In this document: piece after piece, positions 22,022 to 32,556 of the stretch
Layout: every line of letters starts with the position of its first letter
Numbering within the stretch: position 1 is the first letter of the stretch
Assembly (NCBI RefSeq): GCF_002093665.1
Contig: NZ_MRWE01000023.1
Span: 1 to 64,000 of the forward strand
Origin: Rouxiella badensis
Lineage (GTDB): Bacteria; Pseudomonadota; Gammaproteobacteria; Enterobacterales; Enterobacteriaceae
Length of the DNA stretch: 64,000 nucleotides
Direction: 5' to 3'
Translations under genes and position numbers: made by a program
Notes under the pieces: generated by a model
What the model was told of the DNA's origin: nothing
Seen by the model: the letters and a program-made list of their open reading frames with translations, nothing else
Databases searched by the model: none

Positions 22022-23152
22022 TTAGAACTCGAAGTCACTCAGGTCGTCAGCATTCATCTCAGAATCGATCTGACCCACCAGATAAGAGCTCACTTCAACT
22101 TCCTGCGGCGCAACCTGTACGTTGTCAGACACCAGCCACGCGTTGATCCATGGGATCGGGTTTGAGCGAGTCTTGAACGGTGCAGTCAGACCCACGGCCT
22201 GCATACGGATGTTGGTGATGTATTCGATGTACTGGCAAAGAATGTCTTTGTTCAGGCCGATCATCGAGCCGTCGCGGAAAAGATATTCTGCCCAGTCTTT
22301 CTCTTGCTCTGCGGCCAGCACGAACAGGTCATAACACTCTTTCTCGCACTCTTTGGCGATGATGGCCATTTCCGGGTCATCGGCACCGGAGCGCAGCAGG
22401 TTCAGCGCGTGCTGAGTCCCGGTCAGGTGGAGCGCTTCGTCGCGGGCGATTAGCTTGATGATTTTTGCATTACCTTCCATCAGCTCGCGTTCTGCGAAGG
22501 CAAATGAACAGGCGAAGCTGACGTAGAAACGCACGGCTTCCAGCGCATTGACGCTCATCAGGCACAGATAGAGTTTCTTCTTCAGCTCGTGCAGGTTCAC
22601 CACAACCGTTTTGCCATTGACCTGATGCGTACCTTCACCCAGCAGGTGATAGTAGCTGGTCATCTCGATCAGCGAGTCGTAGTAACCAGAGATGTCCTTC
22701 GCACGCTTGAGGATCTCTTCGTTGGTGACGATATCGTCAAACACCAGTGACGGATCGTTGACGATATTACGAATAATATGTGTGTACGAGCGTGAGTGGA
22801 TAGTCTCGGAGAACGCCCAGGTCTCAACCCAGGTCTCAAGCTCTGGAATGGAGATCAGCGGCAGTAGCGCCACGTTAGGGCTACGGCCCTGAATCGAGTC
22901 CAGCAGCGTCTGATACTTCAGGTTGCTCAGGAAAATGTGTTTTTCATGCTCCGGCAGACCCTGGAAGTCGATACGGTCACGGGCAACGTCAACTTCTTCC
23001 GGACGCCAGAAGAAGGATAGCTGCTTTTCGATCAGTTTTTCGAAGATTTCATATTTCTGCTGGTCGAAGCGCGCCACGTTAACCGACTGACCGAAGAACA
23101 TCGGCTCGAGCAGCTGGTCGTTTTTGTTTTGTGAAAAGGTGGTATATGCCAT
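22022..23152 (-). CDS. nrdB: Ribonucleoside-diphosphate reductase 1 subunit beta
   Basis: Class Ia ribonucleotide reductase radical-generating subunit, same length as E. coli NrdB (376). The visible metal and radical residues are Asp85, Glu116, His119 and Tyr123 ([10 protein letters not shown]), one higher than the E. coli literature numbering, which omits Met1. The C-terminus (ADDLSDFEF) is the peptide that docks on NrdA. A good ribosome site (AGAGGA) precedes the ATG, just downstream of a terminator-like hairpin. Confidence 0.98.
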   Translation of the reverse strand: MAYTTFSQNKNDQLLEPMFFGQSVNVARFDQQKYEIFEKLIEKQLSFFWRPEEVDVARDRIDFQGLPEHEKHIFLSNLKYQTLLDSIQGRSPNVALLPLISIPELETWVETWAFSETIHSRSYTHIIRNIVNDPSLVFDDIVTNEEILKRAKDISGYYDSLIEMTSYYHLLGEGTHQVNGKTVVVNLHELKKKLYLCLMSVNALEAVRFYVSFACSFAFAERELMEGNAKIIKLIARDEALHLTGTQHALNLLRSGADDPEMAIIAKECEKECYDLFVLAAEQEKDWAEYLFRDGSMIGLNKDILCQYIEYITNIRMQAVGLTAPFKTRSNPIPWINAWLVSDNVQVAPQEVEVSSYLVGQIDSEMNADDLSDFEF

Positions 23153-23163
23153 AACTTCCTCTG

Positions 23164-23194
23164 AAAAAACCGCCTCTTTTCAGAGGCGTTTTTT
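23164..23194. terminator. Terminator-like hairpin between nrdA and nrdB
   Basis: Stem CGCCTCT/AGAGGCG of seven perfect pairs at 23171-23188. On the nrd (minus) strand the loop is GAAA, a stable GNRA tetraloop, followed by G and six T residues at 23169-23164; the plus strand has the mirror T-tract at 23189-23194. It lies in the 54-base gap between the nrdA stop and the nrdB start. It has the form of an intrinsic terminator, so it may attenuate nrdB relative to nrdA, or protect the nrdA 3' end. Confidence 0.75.
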
Positions 23195-23206
23195 GAATTT
23201 GAGCAA

Positions 23207-25486
23207 TTAAATCTTGCAGGCGCCGCTTTCGCAGTCGTCAACTTCAGCCTTCATGTCTTCCTGAACATCGTCTGCGCCGTCGCGGGTGTTCTGGTAGTAC
23301 AGCGTTTTCACGCCAAACTTGTAGGCGGTCAGCAGGTCTTTCAGCAGCTGCTTCATCGGCACCTTGCTGCTTGCAAAGCGGGATGGGTCGTAGTTGGTGT
23401 TAGACGAAATCGCCTGATCGACAAACTTCTGCATCAGACCGACCAGATGCAGGTAACCGTCGTTATTAGGCATATCCCACAGCAGCTCGTACTGGTCTTT
23501 CAAACGCTCATACTCAGGCACAACCTGACGCAGGATACCGTCTTTAGACGCCTTGATGCTCACGTGGCCGCGCGGTGGTTCAATACCGTTGGTGGCGTTT
23601 GAAATCTGCGAAGAGGTTTCAGACGGCATCAGCGCAGACAGCGTGGAGTTACGCAGGCCGTGCTCTTTAATGCTGGCGCGCAGCGCTTCCCAGTCATAGT
23701 GCAGCGGCTCATCGGTCAGCGTATCGAGTTCCTTTTTATAGGTGTCGATCGGCAGAATTCCCTGCGAGTAAGTGGTCTCTTTGAACCATGGGCAGGCACC
23801 TTGCTCACGCGCCAGTTCGTTAGAGGCTTTCAGCAGGTAGTACTGAATCGCTTCGAACGCGCGGTGAGTCAGGGCGTTGGCGCTGCCGTCGCTGTAACGC
23901 ACGCCGTTCTTGGCCAGATAATAAGCATAGTTGATAACGCCAATACCCAGCGTACGGCGGCCCATTGCGCCGCGTTTAGCGGCCAGGATTGGGTAATCCT
24001 GATAATCGAGCAGGGCGTCAAGCGCACGCACTGCAAGGGTCGCCAGCTCTTCGAGATCATCCAGGCTTTCGATAGCGCCGAGGTTGAAGGCAGACAGCGT
24101 ACAAAGCGCGATTTCCCCTTCTTCGTCGTTCACGTCATTTAACGGCTTGGTTGGCAGCGCGATTTCAAGGCACAGGTTGGACTGGCGAACCGGTGCAATA
24201 GCGGGGTCAAACGGGCTATGGGTGTTGCAGTGGTCAACGTGCTGAATATAGATACGGCCGGTTGACGCGCGTTCCTGCATCATCAGGGAGAACAGCTCAA
24301 CGGCTTTCACCCTCTGCTTGCGAATGCTTTCGTCCTGCTCGTATTGAGTGTACAGACGCTCGAACTCGTCCTGATCGGCGAAGAACGCGTCGTACAGGCC
24401 AGGCACGTCAGACGGGCTGAACAGAGTGATGTCGCCGCCTTTAACCAGACGCTGATACATCAGTTTGTTGATCTGCACGCCGTAGTCCATGTGACGAACG
24501 CGGTTGCCTTCAACACCACGGTTGTTTTTCAGAACCAGCAGGCTTTCAACTTCCAGGTGCCACATCGGGTAGAACAGGGTCGCAGCACCGCCGCGCACGC
24601 CGCCCTGAGAGCAGGATTTAACCGCCGTCTGGAAGTGCTTATAGAATGGGATACAGCCGGTATGGAATGCTTCACCGCCGCGAATCGGGCTACCCAGCGC
24701 ACGGATGCGGCCAGCGTTGATGCCGATACCTGCGCGCTGTGAAACGTATTTCACGATGGCGCTGGAGGTCGCGTTGATGGAGTCCAGGCTGTCGCCGCAC
24801 TCGATCAGTACGCAAGAGCTGAACTGGCGAGTCGGGGTGCGCACGCCGGACATAATTGGCGTAGGCAGAGAAATCTTGAAGGTTGAAACCGCATCATAGA
24901 AACGCTTGATGTAGTCCAGACGCGTCTCACGCGGGTAGCCGGAGAACAGGCACGCGGCGACCAGAATGTACAAGAACTGGGCGCTTTCATAGATTTGGCC
25001 GCTGACGCGGTTCTGCACCAGATATTTGCCTTCCAGCTGCTTAACCGCGGCATAGGAGAAGTTCATGTCACGCCAGTGATCGATAAAACTGTCCATCTGC
25101 TCGAACTCTTCACGGGTGTAGTCTTCCAGCAGATGTTTATCGTATTTGCCCATTTCGACCATTTTGCTGACCTGGTCAAACAGTGCAGGCGGTTCGAACT
25201 GGCCGTAGGCTTTTTTACGCAGGTGGAAAATAGCTAGGCGCGCGGCCAGATACTGATAGTCAGGCGCGTCTTTAGAGATCAGGTCTGCGGCAGCTTTGAT
25301 GATGGTTTCATGAATATCAGCCGTCTTAATCCCATCGTAAAACTGGATGTGGGAGCGCAGTTCTACTTGGGAAACTGATACGTTTTGGAGACCTTCCGCT
25401 GCCCAGTCGATGACTCGGTGGATTTTATCAAGATCGATGCGCTCTTTACGGCCGTCACGTTTAGTAACAAGTAGACTCTGATTCAT
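23207..25486 (-). CDS. nrdA: Ribonucleoside-diphosphate reductase 1 subunit alpha
   Basis: Catalytic large subunit of class Ia ribonucleotide reductase, making deoxyribonucleotides from NDPs. The 759 residues are close to E. coli (761). An N-terminal ATP-cone covers about residues 1-95 (allosteric activity site). The thiyl-radical Cys439 lies in NLCLEIALP, with Cys462-region GEIALCTLSAFNLG. C-terminal redox Cys752 and Cys757 are in CESGACKI, which shuttle electrons from thioredoxin or glutaredoxin. The promoter region carries NrdR and DnaA boxes. Confidence 0.98.
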   Translation of the reverse strand: MNQSLLVTKRDGRKERIDLDKIHRVIDWAAEGLQNVSVSQVELRSHIQFYDGIKTADIHETIIKAAADLISKDAPDYQYLAARLAIFHLRKKAYGQFEPPALFDQVSKMVEMGKYDKHLLEDYTREEFEQMDSFIDHWRDMNFSYAAVKQLEGKYLVQNRVSGQIYESAQFLYILVAACLFSGYPRETRLDYIKRFYDAVSTFKISLPTPIMSGVRTPTRQFSSCVLIECGDSLDSINATSSAIVKYVSQRAGIGINAGRIRALGSPIRGGEAFHTGCIPFYKHFQTAVKSCSQGGVRGGAATLFYPMWHLEVESLLVLKNNRGVEGNRVRHMDYGVQINKLMYQRLVKGGDITLFSPSDVPGLYDAFFADQDEFERLYTQYEQDESIRKQRVKAVELFSLMMQERASTGRIYIQHVDHCNTHSPFDPAIAPVRQSNLCLEIALPTKPLNDVNDEEGEIALCTLSAFNLGAIESLDDLEELATLAVRALDALLDYQDYPILAAKRGAMGRRTLGIGVINYAYYLAKNGVRYSDGSANALTHRAFEAIQYYLLKASNELAREQGACPWFKETTYSQGILPIDTYKKELDTLTDEPLHYDWEALRASIKEHGLRNSTLSALMPSETSSQISNATNGIEPPRGHVSIKASKDGILRQVVPEYERLKDQYELLWDMPNNDGYLHLVGLMQKFVDQAISSNTNYDPSRFASSKVPMKQLLKDLLTAYKFGVKTLYYQNTRDGADDVQEDMKAEVDDCESGACKI

Positions 25487-25562
25487 TCGGGATTATACCT
25501 TAAAGGTTTATAAAGCAACTGACGACAAAAACACAAAAAGGCACCGTCGGACGAAATTTTGC

Positions 25563-25610
25563 CGACCAAGCCTAGTGTGCTGCTCAGGATATAAACACAA
25601 TATATTGTGG
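25563..25610 (-). promoter_or_regulatory. Pair of NrdR boxes upstream of nrdA
   Basis: The box ACACAATATATTGTGG at 25595-25610 is a near-perfect match to the NrdR consensus (acaCwAtATaTwGtGt). A weaker partner at 25563-25578 keeps the TAGTGT half. Their centres are 32 bases apart, about three helical turns, the spacing normal for NrdR operators. NrdR represses ribonucleotide reductase genes when dATP is plentiful. Confidence 0.8.
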
Positions 25611-25641
25611 GTGTATTATTTTCTGATGACAAGATAGTGAT

Positions 25642-25688
25642 CGATCCACACTTTTGCAAGGCATGAAACTGCCGCGTTTTGTGGATAA
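25642..25688 (-). promoter_or_regulatory. DnaA boxes upstream of nrdA
   Basis: TGTGGATAA at 25680-25688 is the exact complement of the DnaA consensus TTATCCACA. CGATCCACA at 25642-25650 matches seven of nine positions in the other orientation. E. coli nrdAB is likewise regulated by DnaA through two boxes near its promoter, tying dNTP synthesis to replication initiation. Confidence 0.7.
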
Positions 25689-25916
25689 GTTGGGGAGAAA
25701 ATCGCTGGCCTTCTCCGGAGTGCCCATCGCAACTGGGCTTAAAGAAGTGTCAATATCTACGATACGATTTTCTTATATTTTTCTAAAAGCCGATCGACTG
25801 CCGATTTATTAAACGTTAGAAAAAAACGCTATATTGGCACCAAAAACTATTCTAAAAAATCATGTTGCAGGGGTTGGACAGGCCAATGCCCTAAAAACTA
25901 AGCTTTTATCCTGAAG

Positions 25917-25961
25917 TCTGGCCGCGCCTGCGTGAATACCTCAACGTGTGCAGCGGCCAGA
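25917..25961. repeat. Long stem-loop downstream of ubiG
   Basis: Perfect nine-base arms TCTGGCCGC and GCGGCCAGA enclose a 27-base loop. It lies about 25 bases beyond the ubiG stop. No T-tract follows, so it is not a classic terminator; it could stabilise the ubiG mRNA 3' end. Confidence 0.5.
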
Positions 25962-25986
25962 GCGCGGTAAATGACTTGACTGGTGC

Positions 25987-26754
25987 TTAGCTTTCAGCAG
26001 TTTCCTGTGATTGCGTGTGCAGCATGTAATTCACGTCAACGTTCGGGCCCAGCTTGAAGTGATCCGACAGCGGGTTGTAGTGCAATCCGATGATGTTGCG
26101 CTCGTAGAGGTGAGTTCTGTCTACCCACGAGAGCAGCTCGGAAGGTTTAATAAACTTCTTGATGTCGTGCGTCCCCTTCGGAACCATCTTCAATACGTAT
26201 TCGGCACCGAACACCGCCATCAGCCAGGCTTTGTTGTTGCGGTTGATGGTGGAGAAGAACACGTGACCGCCGGGTTTGACCAGGCGAGCACAGGCGGCCA
26301 CGACCGAGGCCGGGTCAGGAACGTGCTCCAGCATTTCCATGCAGGTCACTACGTCATAACGCTGCGGATTGGCGTCGGCGTGCGCTTCAACCGTTTCCTG
26401 AACGTAGTTGACCTTTACGCCGCTTTCGAGTGCGTGCAGGCGGGCGACTTCGAGCGGCTCTGCGCCCATGTCCAGACCGGTCACGGTTGCGCCCGCGGAG
26501 GCCATGCTTTCGCTAAGGATGCCGCCGCCGCAGCCGACGTCGAGCACGTTCTTTTCGAAAAGCCCGTTCGAACGCTCCAGAATGTAGTTCAGGCGCAGCG
26601 GATTAATGCGGTGCAGGGGTTTGAATTCGCCCTCGAGATCCCACCAGCGTGAGGCGACGGCCTCAAATTTGGCGATTTCGGACTGATCTACGTTTTGGGT
26701 ATCCACGTTTTGCGAAATGATAGTGTGTTGTTTGCTGTTCGGTGTGGTTGTCAT
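25987..26754 (-). CDS. ubiG: Ubiquinone biosynthesis O-methyltransferase UbiG
   Basis: SAM-dependent methyltransferase that performs both O-methylations in ubiquinone synthesis. SAM-binding motif [14 protein letters not shown] is followed by VTGLDMG and motif [14 protein letters not shown]; the C-terminus [14 protein letters not shown] matches E. coli. An open frame continues upstream to 26886, but the conserved protein begins near [21 protein letters not shown] therefore choose the ATG at 26754 ([10 protein letters not shown]), which has TAAGGAG about 12 bases ahead. This gives 255 residues versus 240 in E. coli. Divergent from gyrA. Confidence 0.95.
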   Translation of the reverse strand: MTTTPNSKQHTIISQNVDTQNVDQSEIAKFEAVASRWWDLEGEFKPLHRINPLRLNYILERSNGLFEKNVLDVGCGGGILSESMASAGATVTGLDMGAEPLEVARLHALESGVKVNYVQETVEAHADANPQRYDVVTCMEMLEHVPDPASVVAACARLVKPGGHVFFSTINRNNKAWLMAVFGAEYVLKMVPKGTHDIKKFIKPSELLSWVDRTHLYERNIIGLHYNPLSDHFKLGPNVDVNYMLHTQSQETAES

Positions 26755-26913
26755 TGGGCTGATAAACTCCTTATGCCTTGTGAAGCCGATTATACATATT
26801 CTAGGGACCGAGAGGCAGCTTCGTGCTATAGTTTGACACCTTTGCCTATACCTTGAGTAATTAAGGTATTTTTGGGCAGCGGCCATGAATAATCAGAGAG
26901 GGATAGCAGCTCC
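26755..26913. promoter_or_regulatory. Divergent ubiG-gyrA promoter region
   Basis: TTGACA at 26833-26838 faces gyrA, with an AT-rich AGTAAT element about 17 bases later as possible -10. The ubiG ribosome site (TAAGGAG) lies at about 26768-26774 on the minus strand. Supercoiling-sensitive control of gyrA is known in E. coli but cannot be read here. Confidence 0.5.
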
Positions 26914-29562
26914 ATGAGCGACCTTGCCAGAGAAATCACACCGATTAACATCGAAGAAGAGCTTAAAAACTCTTATTTGGATTACGCCATGTCCGTTATT
27001 GTCGGACGTGCGCTTCCAGATGTGCGCGATGGTTTGAAACCGGTGCACCGCCGCGTACTTTACGCAATGAATGTTCTGGGTAATGACTGGAACAAAGCCT
27101 ATAAGAAATCGGCCCGTGTGGTCGGTGACGTTATCGGTAAATATCACCCGCACGGTGATACCGCGGTTTATGACACTATTGTTCGTATGGCCCAGCCATT
27201 TTCCCTTCGCTACATGCTGGTCGACGGGCAGGGTAACTTCGGTTCGGTAGACGGCGACTCCGCCGCTGCGATGCGTTATACCGAAATCCGTATGTCAAAA
27301 ATTGCCCACGAACTGTTGGCAGACCTTGAAAAAGAAACCGTCGACTTTGTGCCGAACTATGACGGCACCGAGCAAATCCCGGCGGTTATGCCAACCCGTA
27401 TCCCGAACCTGCTGGTTAACGGTTCTTCTGGTATCGCCGTGGGTATGGCCACCAACATTCCGCCCCATAACCTGACCGAGGTTATCAACGGCTGTCTGGC
27501 CTATATCGAAGACGAAAACATCAGCATTGAAGGGCTGATGGAACACATTCCGGGTCCTGACTTCCCGACTGCCGCTATCATTAACGGCCGTCGTGGCATT
27601 GAAGAGGCCTATCGCACCGGCCGCGGTAAAATCTACATTCGCGCCCGCGCTGAAGTAGAAGCTGACGCGAAGACCGGTCGTGAAACCATCATTGTTCACG
27701 AGATCCCGTATCAGGTGAACAAGGCTCGTTTGATCGAAAAGATTGCCGAGCTGGTGAAAGAAAAACGTCTTGAAGGCATCAGCGCACTGCGCGACGAGTC
27801 CGACAAAGACGGTATGCGTATCGTGATTGAGATCAAACGTGATGCGGTGGGCGAAGTGGTGTTGAATAACCTTTATTCACTCACTCAGCTGCAAACCTCG
27901 TTTGGTATCAACATGGTTGCCCTGCATCAGGGGCAGCCAAAGATTCTGGGTCTGAAAGAGATCCTGTCTGCGTTCGTGCGCCACCGCCGTGAAGTGGTGA
28001 CTCGCCGTACCATCTTCGAACTGCGTAAAGCCCGTGACCGTGCGCACATCCTCGAAGCATTGGCGATTGCCCTGGCAAACATCGACCCCATCATCGAGCT
28101 TATCCGTGCTGCGCCAACCCCTGCCGAAGCGAAAGCGGGCCTGGTTGCGCGTTCATGGGATCTGGGCAACGTGTCCGCCATGCTGGCAAGCGCCGGTGAT
28201 GACGCCGCGCGTCCAGAGTGGCTCGAAAAGCAGTACGGTATTCACGACGGTAAGTACTTCCTGACCGAGCAACAGGCTCAGGCTATTTTGGACCTGCGTC
28301 TGCAGAAACTGACCGGCCTCGAGCACGAAAAACTGCTCGACGAGTACAAAGAGCTGCTGACGCAGATTGCTGAACTGATCTACATCCTCGAAAACCCTGA
28401 CCGTCTGATGGAAGTCATTCGTGAAGAGCTCGAAGCTATTCGTGACCAGTACAACGACCCGCGCCGTACCGAAATCACGGCCAATACCTCCGACATCAAT
28501 ATCGAAGACCTGATCAACCAGGAAGACGTTGTCGTTACGCTGTCGCATCAGGGCTACGTCAAGTACCAGCCTCTGACCGATTACGAAGCGCAGCGTCGCG
28601 GGGGTAAAGGCAAGTCCGCGGCACGTATTAAGGAAGAGGATTTCATCGATCGTCTTCTGGTGGCTAACACCCACGACACCATCCTGATGTTCTCCAGCCG
28701 TGGACGTCTGTACTGGATGAAGGTTTATCAGCTGCCGGAAGCAAGCCGTGGTGCCCGTGGGCGTCCGATTGTCAACCTGCTGCCGCTTGAACCGAACGAG
28801 CGTATTACCGCCATTCTGCCGGTGCGCGAGTATGAAGAAGGCCGTCACGTGTTTATGGCAACGGCCAGCGGCACGGTGAAGAAAACCGCATTGACCGACT
28901 TCAGTCGTCCACGCAGCGCTGGCATCATCGCTATCAACCTCAATGAGGGTGATGAGCTGATTGGTGTTGACCTGACAGACGGTAATGACGAAGTTATGCT
29001 GTTCTCTGCGGCCGGTAAAGTGGTGCGCTTCTCCGAACAGGCAGTGCGTTCGATGGGCCGTACGGCGACCGGTGTTCGTGGTATCCGTCTGGGCGAAAGC
29101 GACAGCGTGGTCTCGTTGATTATTCCTCGCGGTGAAGGTGCCATTCTGACCGTTACCGAGAACGGCTTCGGTAAGCGTACCGAATCCAGCGAATACCCAA
29201 CTAAATCTCGTGCGACGCAGGGCGTTATCTCCATCAAGGTGAGTGAGCGTAATGGTCCGGTTGTGGGGGCTATCCAGGTAGATAACGCCGACCAGATCAT
29301 GATGATTACCGACGCCGGCACGCTGGTTCGTACCCGAGTTTCCGAAGTCAGCAAGGTTGGCCGTAACACCCAGGGTGTGACGCTTATCCGTACCTCTGAT
29401 GGCGAGCACGTGGTCGGCCTGCAGCGCGTTGCAGAACCTGTTGAAGATGAAGAACTGGACGGCGTAGCAACAGTGGAAGGTGAACTGGAAGCTGCGCAGG
29501 AAAGCGAAGCACCTGACGATATCGAAGCAGAAGACGACGAGCAACCTTCAGAAGACGAATAA
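26914..29562 (+). CDS. gyrA: DNA gyrase subunit A
   Basis: Breakage-reunion subunit of type II topoisomerase that introduces negative supercoils. The 882 residues have the winged-helix/tower N-terminal domain with catalytic Tyr122 ([11 protein letters not shown]). The quinolone-resistance region [10 protein letters not shown] has Thr83 and Asp87. The C-terminal beta-pinwheel contains the GyrA-box QRRGGKG (about 560-566). The last 35 residues are strongly acidic, as in E. coli. Thr83 in place of Ser is native in some enterobacterial species and is otherwise a resistance change. Confidence 0.98.
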   Translation: MSDLAREITPINIEEELKNSYLDYAMSVIVGRALPDVRDGLKPVHRRVLYAMNVLGNDWNKAYKKSARVVGDVIGKYHPHGDTAVYDTIVRMAQPFSLRYMLVDGQGNFGSVDGDSAAAMRYTEIRMSKIAHELLADLEKETVDFVPNYDGTEQIPAVMPTRIPNLLVNGSSGIAVGMATNIPPHNLTEVINGCLAYIEDENISIEGLMEHIPGPDFPTAAIINGRRGIEEAYRTGRGKIYIRARAEVEADAKTGRETIIVHEIPYQVNKARLIEKIAELVKEKRLEGISALRDESDKDGMRIVIEIKRDAVGEVVLNNLYSLTQLQTSFGINMVALHQGQPKILGLKEILSAFVRHRREVVTRRTIFELRKARDRAHILEALAIALANIDPIIELIRAAPTPAEAKAGLVARSWDLGNVSAMLASAGDDAARPEWLEKQYGIHDGKYFLTEQQAQAILDLRLQKLTGLEHEKLLDEYKELLTQIAELIYILENPDRLMEVIREELEAIRDQYNDPRRTEITANTSDINIEDLINQEDVVVTLSHQGYVKYQPLTDYEAQRRGGKGKSAARIKEEDFIDRLLVANTHDTILMFSSRGRLYWMKVYQLPEASRGARGRPIVNLLPLEPNERITAILPVREYEEGRHVFMATASGTVKKTALTDFSRPRSAGIIAINLNEGDELIGVDLTDGNDEVMLFSAAGKVVRFSEQAVRSMGRTATGVRGIRLGESDSVVSLIIPRGEGAILTVTENGFGKRTESSEYPTKSRATQGVISIKVSERNGPVVGAIQVDNADQIMMITDAGTLVRTRVSEVSKVGRNTQGVTLIRTSDGEHVVGLQRVAEPVEDEELDGVATVEGELEAAQESEAPDDIEAEDDEQPSEDE

Positions 29563-29586
29563 AATCGATTTCTCAGGTTGAGCGAC

Positions 29587-29628
29587 AAAGGGCATAATAT
29601 GGGTTACATATTGTGCCCTTTTCCTTTT
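29587..29628 (+). terminator. Rho-independent terminator after gyrA
   Basis: Stem AAGGGCATAATATG / CATATTGTGCCCTT (14 pairs with one G-U, loop GGTTA) followed by a T-rich tract. It lies between the gyrA stop and rcsC. Confidence 0.88.
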
Positions 29629-29656
29629 CATTTTACGTTTCAGCAATGGTAACCGC

Positions 29657-32545
29657 TTGAAGTATTTAACCTCGTTCAGAACGGCATTGAGAATTTCCCG
29701 TTACCTCTTCAGGGTACTGGCTATCATGCTTTGGTCGCTCGGCGCACTGCTGACGACATTTTATGTGCTGAATATTTTCCACAATAAAGAGTCGGAAATT
29801 CGCGAAGAGGACAACCTCAACTACAACCAGGCGCAAACCTACATTAAAAATACCGCCGAAGTGGTTCGTAGCGTGAGGTCGATGGCTGAAAAGCGCCTCG
29901 GTGATTCGATTAACGGCCTCGACTTAATCAATGGCGTGTTGAGCACCAAGAATGTTATTCCGAGCTATCACGCGCTGTTCCCTGAATCCAACTGTTCGCA
30001 ACTGACCGACAGCAAACGCAACTCGCTGGCGTCGCTGGGTAATACAATTAACTACTGGAAGGACAACTTCTCCGATAATTACTCCCTCAAGCGGGTGTTC
30101 TACATTAACGGGGAGAATCTCTGTCTGGTTGATTTCGGTGTCATGGACAGCGCGACGCCGATTGAACGAGAAAACGGTCTCAAAACCCTGCACGATAAAC
30201 TGATCAAATACCGCAACAGCAAGAGCCAGGACAAGCAGAAAAGCCAATACTGGGTTGAGGCGGGAAATAACAAAGAGCAGGGTAACCTGTACGTGCTGAC
30301 GCCAATCTACGTCGGTAACAAGCTCGAGGCTCTGATGGGCGTGCAGCAGACGCTGCGTCTGGAAGATTTCACCGTCTCCAGCTCCTCGCATACTGGCGTA
30401 ACGCTGCTCGACAGCGAAGGCGTGCCGCTGCTGAGTTTCCTTGAGGGAGACCGCTATACGTCGATCCTCGACAATTATCCGACCGGCCAAAGTTATTTCG
30501 GCTACATGAACGGCTATAACGATCTGATTTATAAGAAACCGTTGCCACCCTCCGGGCTGAGCGTGGTCTATTCTTTGCCGTTCAAAACGGTGATCGAACG
30601 CTTTAAGCTGCTGATTCTTAATGCTGTTGTGCTTAACGTTTTCTCGGCATTGCTGTTGTTCGTGCTGGCCTGGCTGTTTGAGCGAAAAATGTTCCTGCCC
30701 GCAGAAGAGAACGCTTTCCGCCTCGAGGAACACGAGCAGTTCAACCATAAAATCGTCGCTTCTGCGCCGGTGGGTATCTCAATTTTGCGCATCAGCGATG
30801 GGGTCAACATCCTCAGTAACGAACTGGCGCACAACTACATCAGCATGCTGACGCACGAAGACCGCCAGCGCATCACGCGCATCATCTGCGACCAACAGAC
30901 GCGCTTCGTGGACATCATCACGCGTGACAACAACAACATACAGCTCAGCTTTGTGCATTCCCGTTATCGCAACGAGGACGTAGCAATCTGTGTACTGATT
31001 GACGTCAGCGCTCGCGTGAAGATGGAAGAGTCGCTGCACGAGATGGCCAATGCCGCAGAGCAGGCGAGCCAGTCGAAGTCGATGTTCCTGGCAACCGTTA
31101 GCCACGAGCTGCGCACCCCGCTGTACGGCATTATCGGTAACCTCGATCTGCTGCAAACGCAAGGGCTGCCGCAGGGCGTTGACCGACTGGTCACGGCGAT
31201 GAATAACTCGTCGGCGCTGCTGCTGAAGATCATCAGCGATATTCTCGATTTCTCGAAAATAGAATCCGAGCAGCTAAAAATCGAGCCGCAGGAATTCTCC
31301 TGCCGCGAAGTTATCACTCACATTGCAGGCAACTATCTGCCGCTGGTGGTGAAGAAGCACCTCGGGCTGTACTGCTTCATCGAGCACAACGTGCCTGAGA
31401 TTTTTGTCGGTGATCCGGTACGTTTGCAGCAGGTGTTGTCGAACATCCTCAACAATGCTATCAAGTTTACCGATACCGGCTGCATCGTGCTGCACGCGCG
31501 CACCTGCGGCAACTATCTGGAGTTTATGATTCGCGATACCGGCGTGGGGATCCCAACCAAAGAGATCACCCGCCTGTTCGATCCCTTCTTCCAGGTCGGA
31601 AGTGGGGTACAGCGTCATTTCCAGGGCACCGGACTGGGGCTGGCTATCTGTGAAAAGCTGATTAACCTGATGGATGGCGATATCTCCGTTGATTCGGAAC
31701 CGGGGCTCGGCAGCGCCTTTACCGTGCGACTGCCAATCTACGGCGAAGTCCATCCTGCGCCACCGCCGCTAGCGTTCTGGGCCGGTAAACGTCTGTGGGT
31801 GAATATCCGCAACGGCTATCTCGAAAGCTATTTGATGCAGCTGCTGCATCACCACGGTGCCAACGTTCAGCGCTGGAATGCGGAAGACGAAACCCTCGCC
31901 GAAGACATATTGATAGTCGATACGCCGCTCATTCACCGTGGCGCGCTCTGTGCACAAATCGAGTTTTCCATCGACCACATCGGGCCACCGCAGGAAAGCA
32001 GCCCGGGTTACTGGATCCACAGTACCTCTACGCCGCTGGAGATCACGCTGTTGTTGAACCGCATTTATCAGCTGAATGAGGTTAACGAGAATAATATCGC
32101 GTTGCTGCCAGAGGTCGTCGAGTCACAGGATAACGGTGATATCACGCTGCTGGTGGTCGATGACCATCCAATTAACCGCCGCCTGCTGGCCGACCAGCTC
32201 GGGTCCATGGGATACATCGTCGTGACCGCCAACGACGGCCTGGACGCGCTCGAGGCGATGAAGGTTCATCCGGTCGATATCGTGCTTAGCGACGTGAACA
32301 TGCCAAAACTCGACGGCTATGGTTTAACCAAGCGCCTGCGTGAGTTGGAGTTTATGCTGCCGGTTATCGGGGTTACCGCCAATGCGCTGGCGGAGCAGAA
32401 GCAGCTCTGTCTCGAAGCGGGCATGGACAACTGTCTGTCCAAACCGGTGACGCTCGACCAACTGCGCAAAACGCTGAGCTATTACAGCCAGCAGGTGCGC
32501 AGGAAACGCGTCAGCGGGCAGGGCGCCAGGCCGTTATCATCCTGA
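29657..32545 (+). CDS. rcsC: Hybrid sensor histidine kinase RcsC
   Basis: Inner-membrane hybrid kinase of the Rcs envelope-stress phosphorelay, passing phosphate to RcsD and then RcsB. The 962 residues start with a transmembrane helix (about 20-42). A periplasmic domain follows, then a second helix (about 317-340) and a PAS-like region. The HisKA domain has phosphodonor His483 (ATVSHELRTP), followed by an HATPase domain (NNAIKF, DTGVGIP, GTGLGLAICEKL), the RcsC ABL domain, and a receiver with phospho-acceptor Asp879 (VLSDVNMP). It starts with TTG, the only reasonable start: the family N-terminus MKYLTSFRT begins there and the nearby ATG (29646) runs into a stop. Confidence 0.97.
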   Translation: MKYLTSFRTALRISRYLFRVLAIMLWSLGALLTTFYVLNIFHNKESEIREEDNLNYNQAQTYIKNTAEVVRSVRSMAEKRLGDSINGLDLINGVLSTKNVIPSYHALFPESNCSQLTDSKRNSLASLGNTINYWKDNFSDNYSLKRVFYINGENLCLVDFGVMDSATPIERENGLKTLHDKLIKYRNSKSQDKQKSQYWVEAGNNKEQGNLYVLTPIYVGNKLEALMGVQQTLRLEDFTVSSSSHTGVTLLDSEGVPLLSFLEGDRYTSILDNYPTGQSYFGYMNGYNDLIYKKPLPPSGLSVVYSLPFKTVIERFKLLILNAVVLNVFSALLLFVLAWLFERKMFLPAEENAFRLEEHEQFNHKIVASAPVGISILRISDGVNILSNELAHNYISMLTHEDRQRITRIICDQQTRFVDIITRDNNNIQLSFVHSRYRNEDVAICVLIDVSARVKMEESLHEMANAAEQASQSKSMFLATVSHELRTPLYGIIGNLDLLQTQGLPQGVDRLVTAMNNSSALLLKIISDILDFSKIESEQLKIEPQEFSCREVITHIAGNYLPLVVKKHLGLYCFIEHNVPEIFVGDPVRLQQVLSNILNNAIKFTDTGCIVLHARTCGNYLEFMIRDTGVGIPTKEITRLFDPFFQVGSGVQRHFQGTGLGLAICEKLINLMDGDISVDSEPGLGSAFTVRLPIYGEVHPAPPPLAFWAGKRLWVNIRNGYLESYLMQLLHHHGANVQRWNAEDETLAEDILIVDTPLIHRGALCAQIEFSIDHIGPPQESSPGYWIHSTSTPLEITLLLNRIYQLNEVNENNIALLPEVVESQDNGDITLLVVDDHPINRRLLADQLGSMGYIVVTANDGLDALEAMKVHPVDIVLSDVNMPKLDGYGLTKRLRELEFMLPVIGVTANALAEQKQLCLEAGMDNCLSKPVTLDQLRKTLSYYSQQVRRKRVSGQGARPLSS

Positions 32546-32556
32546 ATTCAGAGCAT

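Larger units (their letters stand above)
25487..25986. promoter_or_regulatory. nrdA promoter region and ubiG 3' flank
   Basis: No gene in these 500 bases. The nrdA-proximal half holds an NrdR box pair and DnaA boxes (listed separately). The middle (about 25740-25860) is AT-rich without recognised sites. The ubiG-proximal end has a long stem-loop at 25917-25961. Confidence 0.7.

Noticed and set aside
26755..26886. 44-codon upstream extension of ubiG
   Set aside because: Family alignment begins after the ATG at 26754, which has its own ribosome site; the extension would cover the promoter region shared with gyrA.
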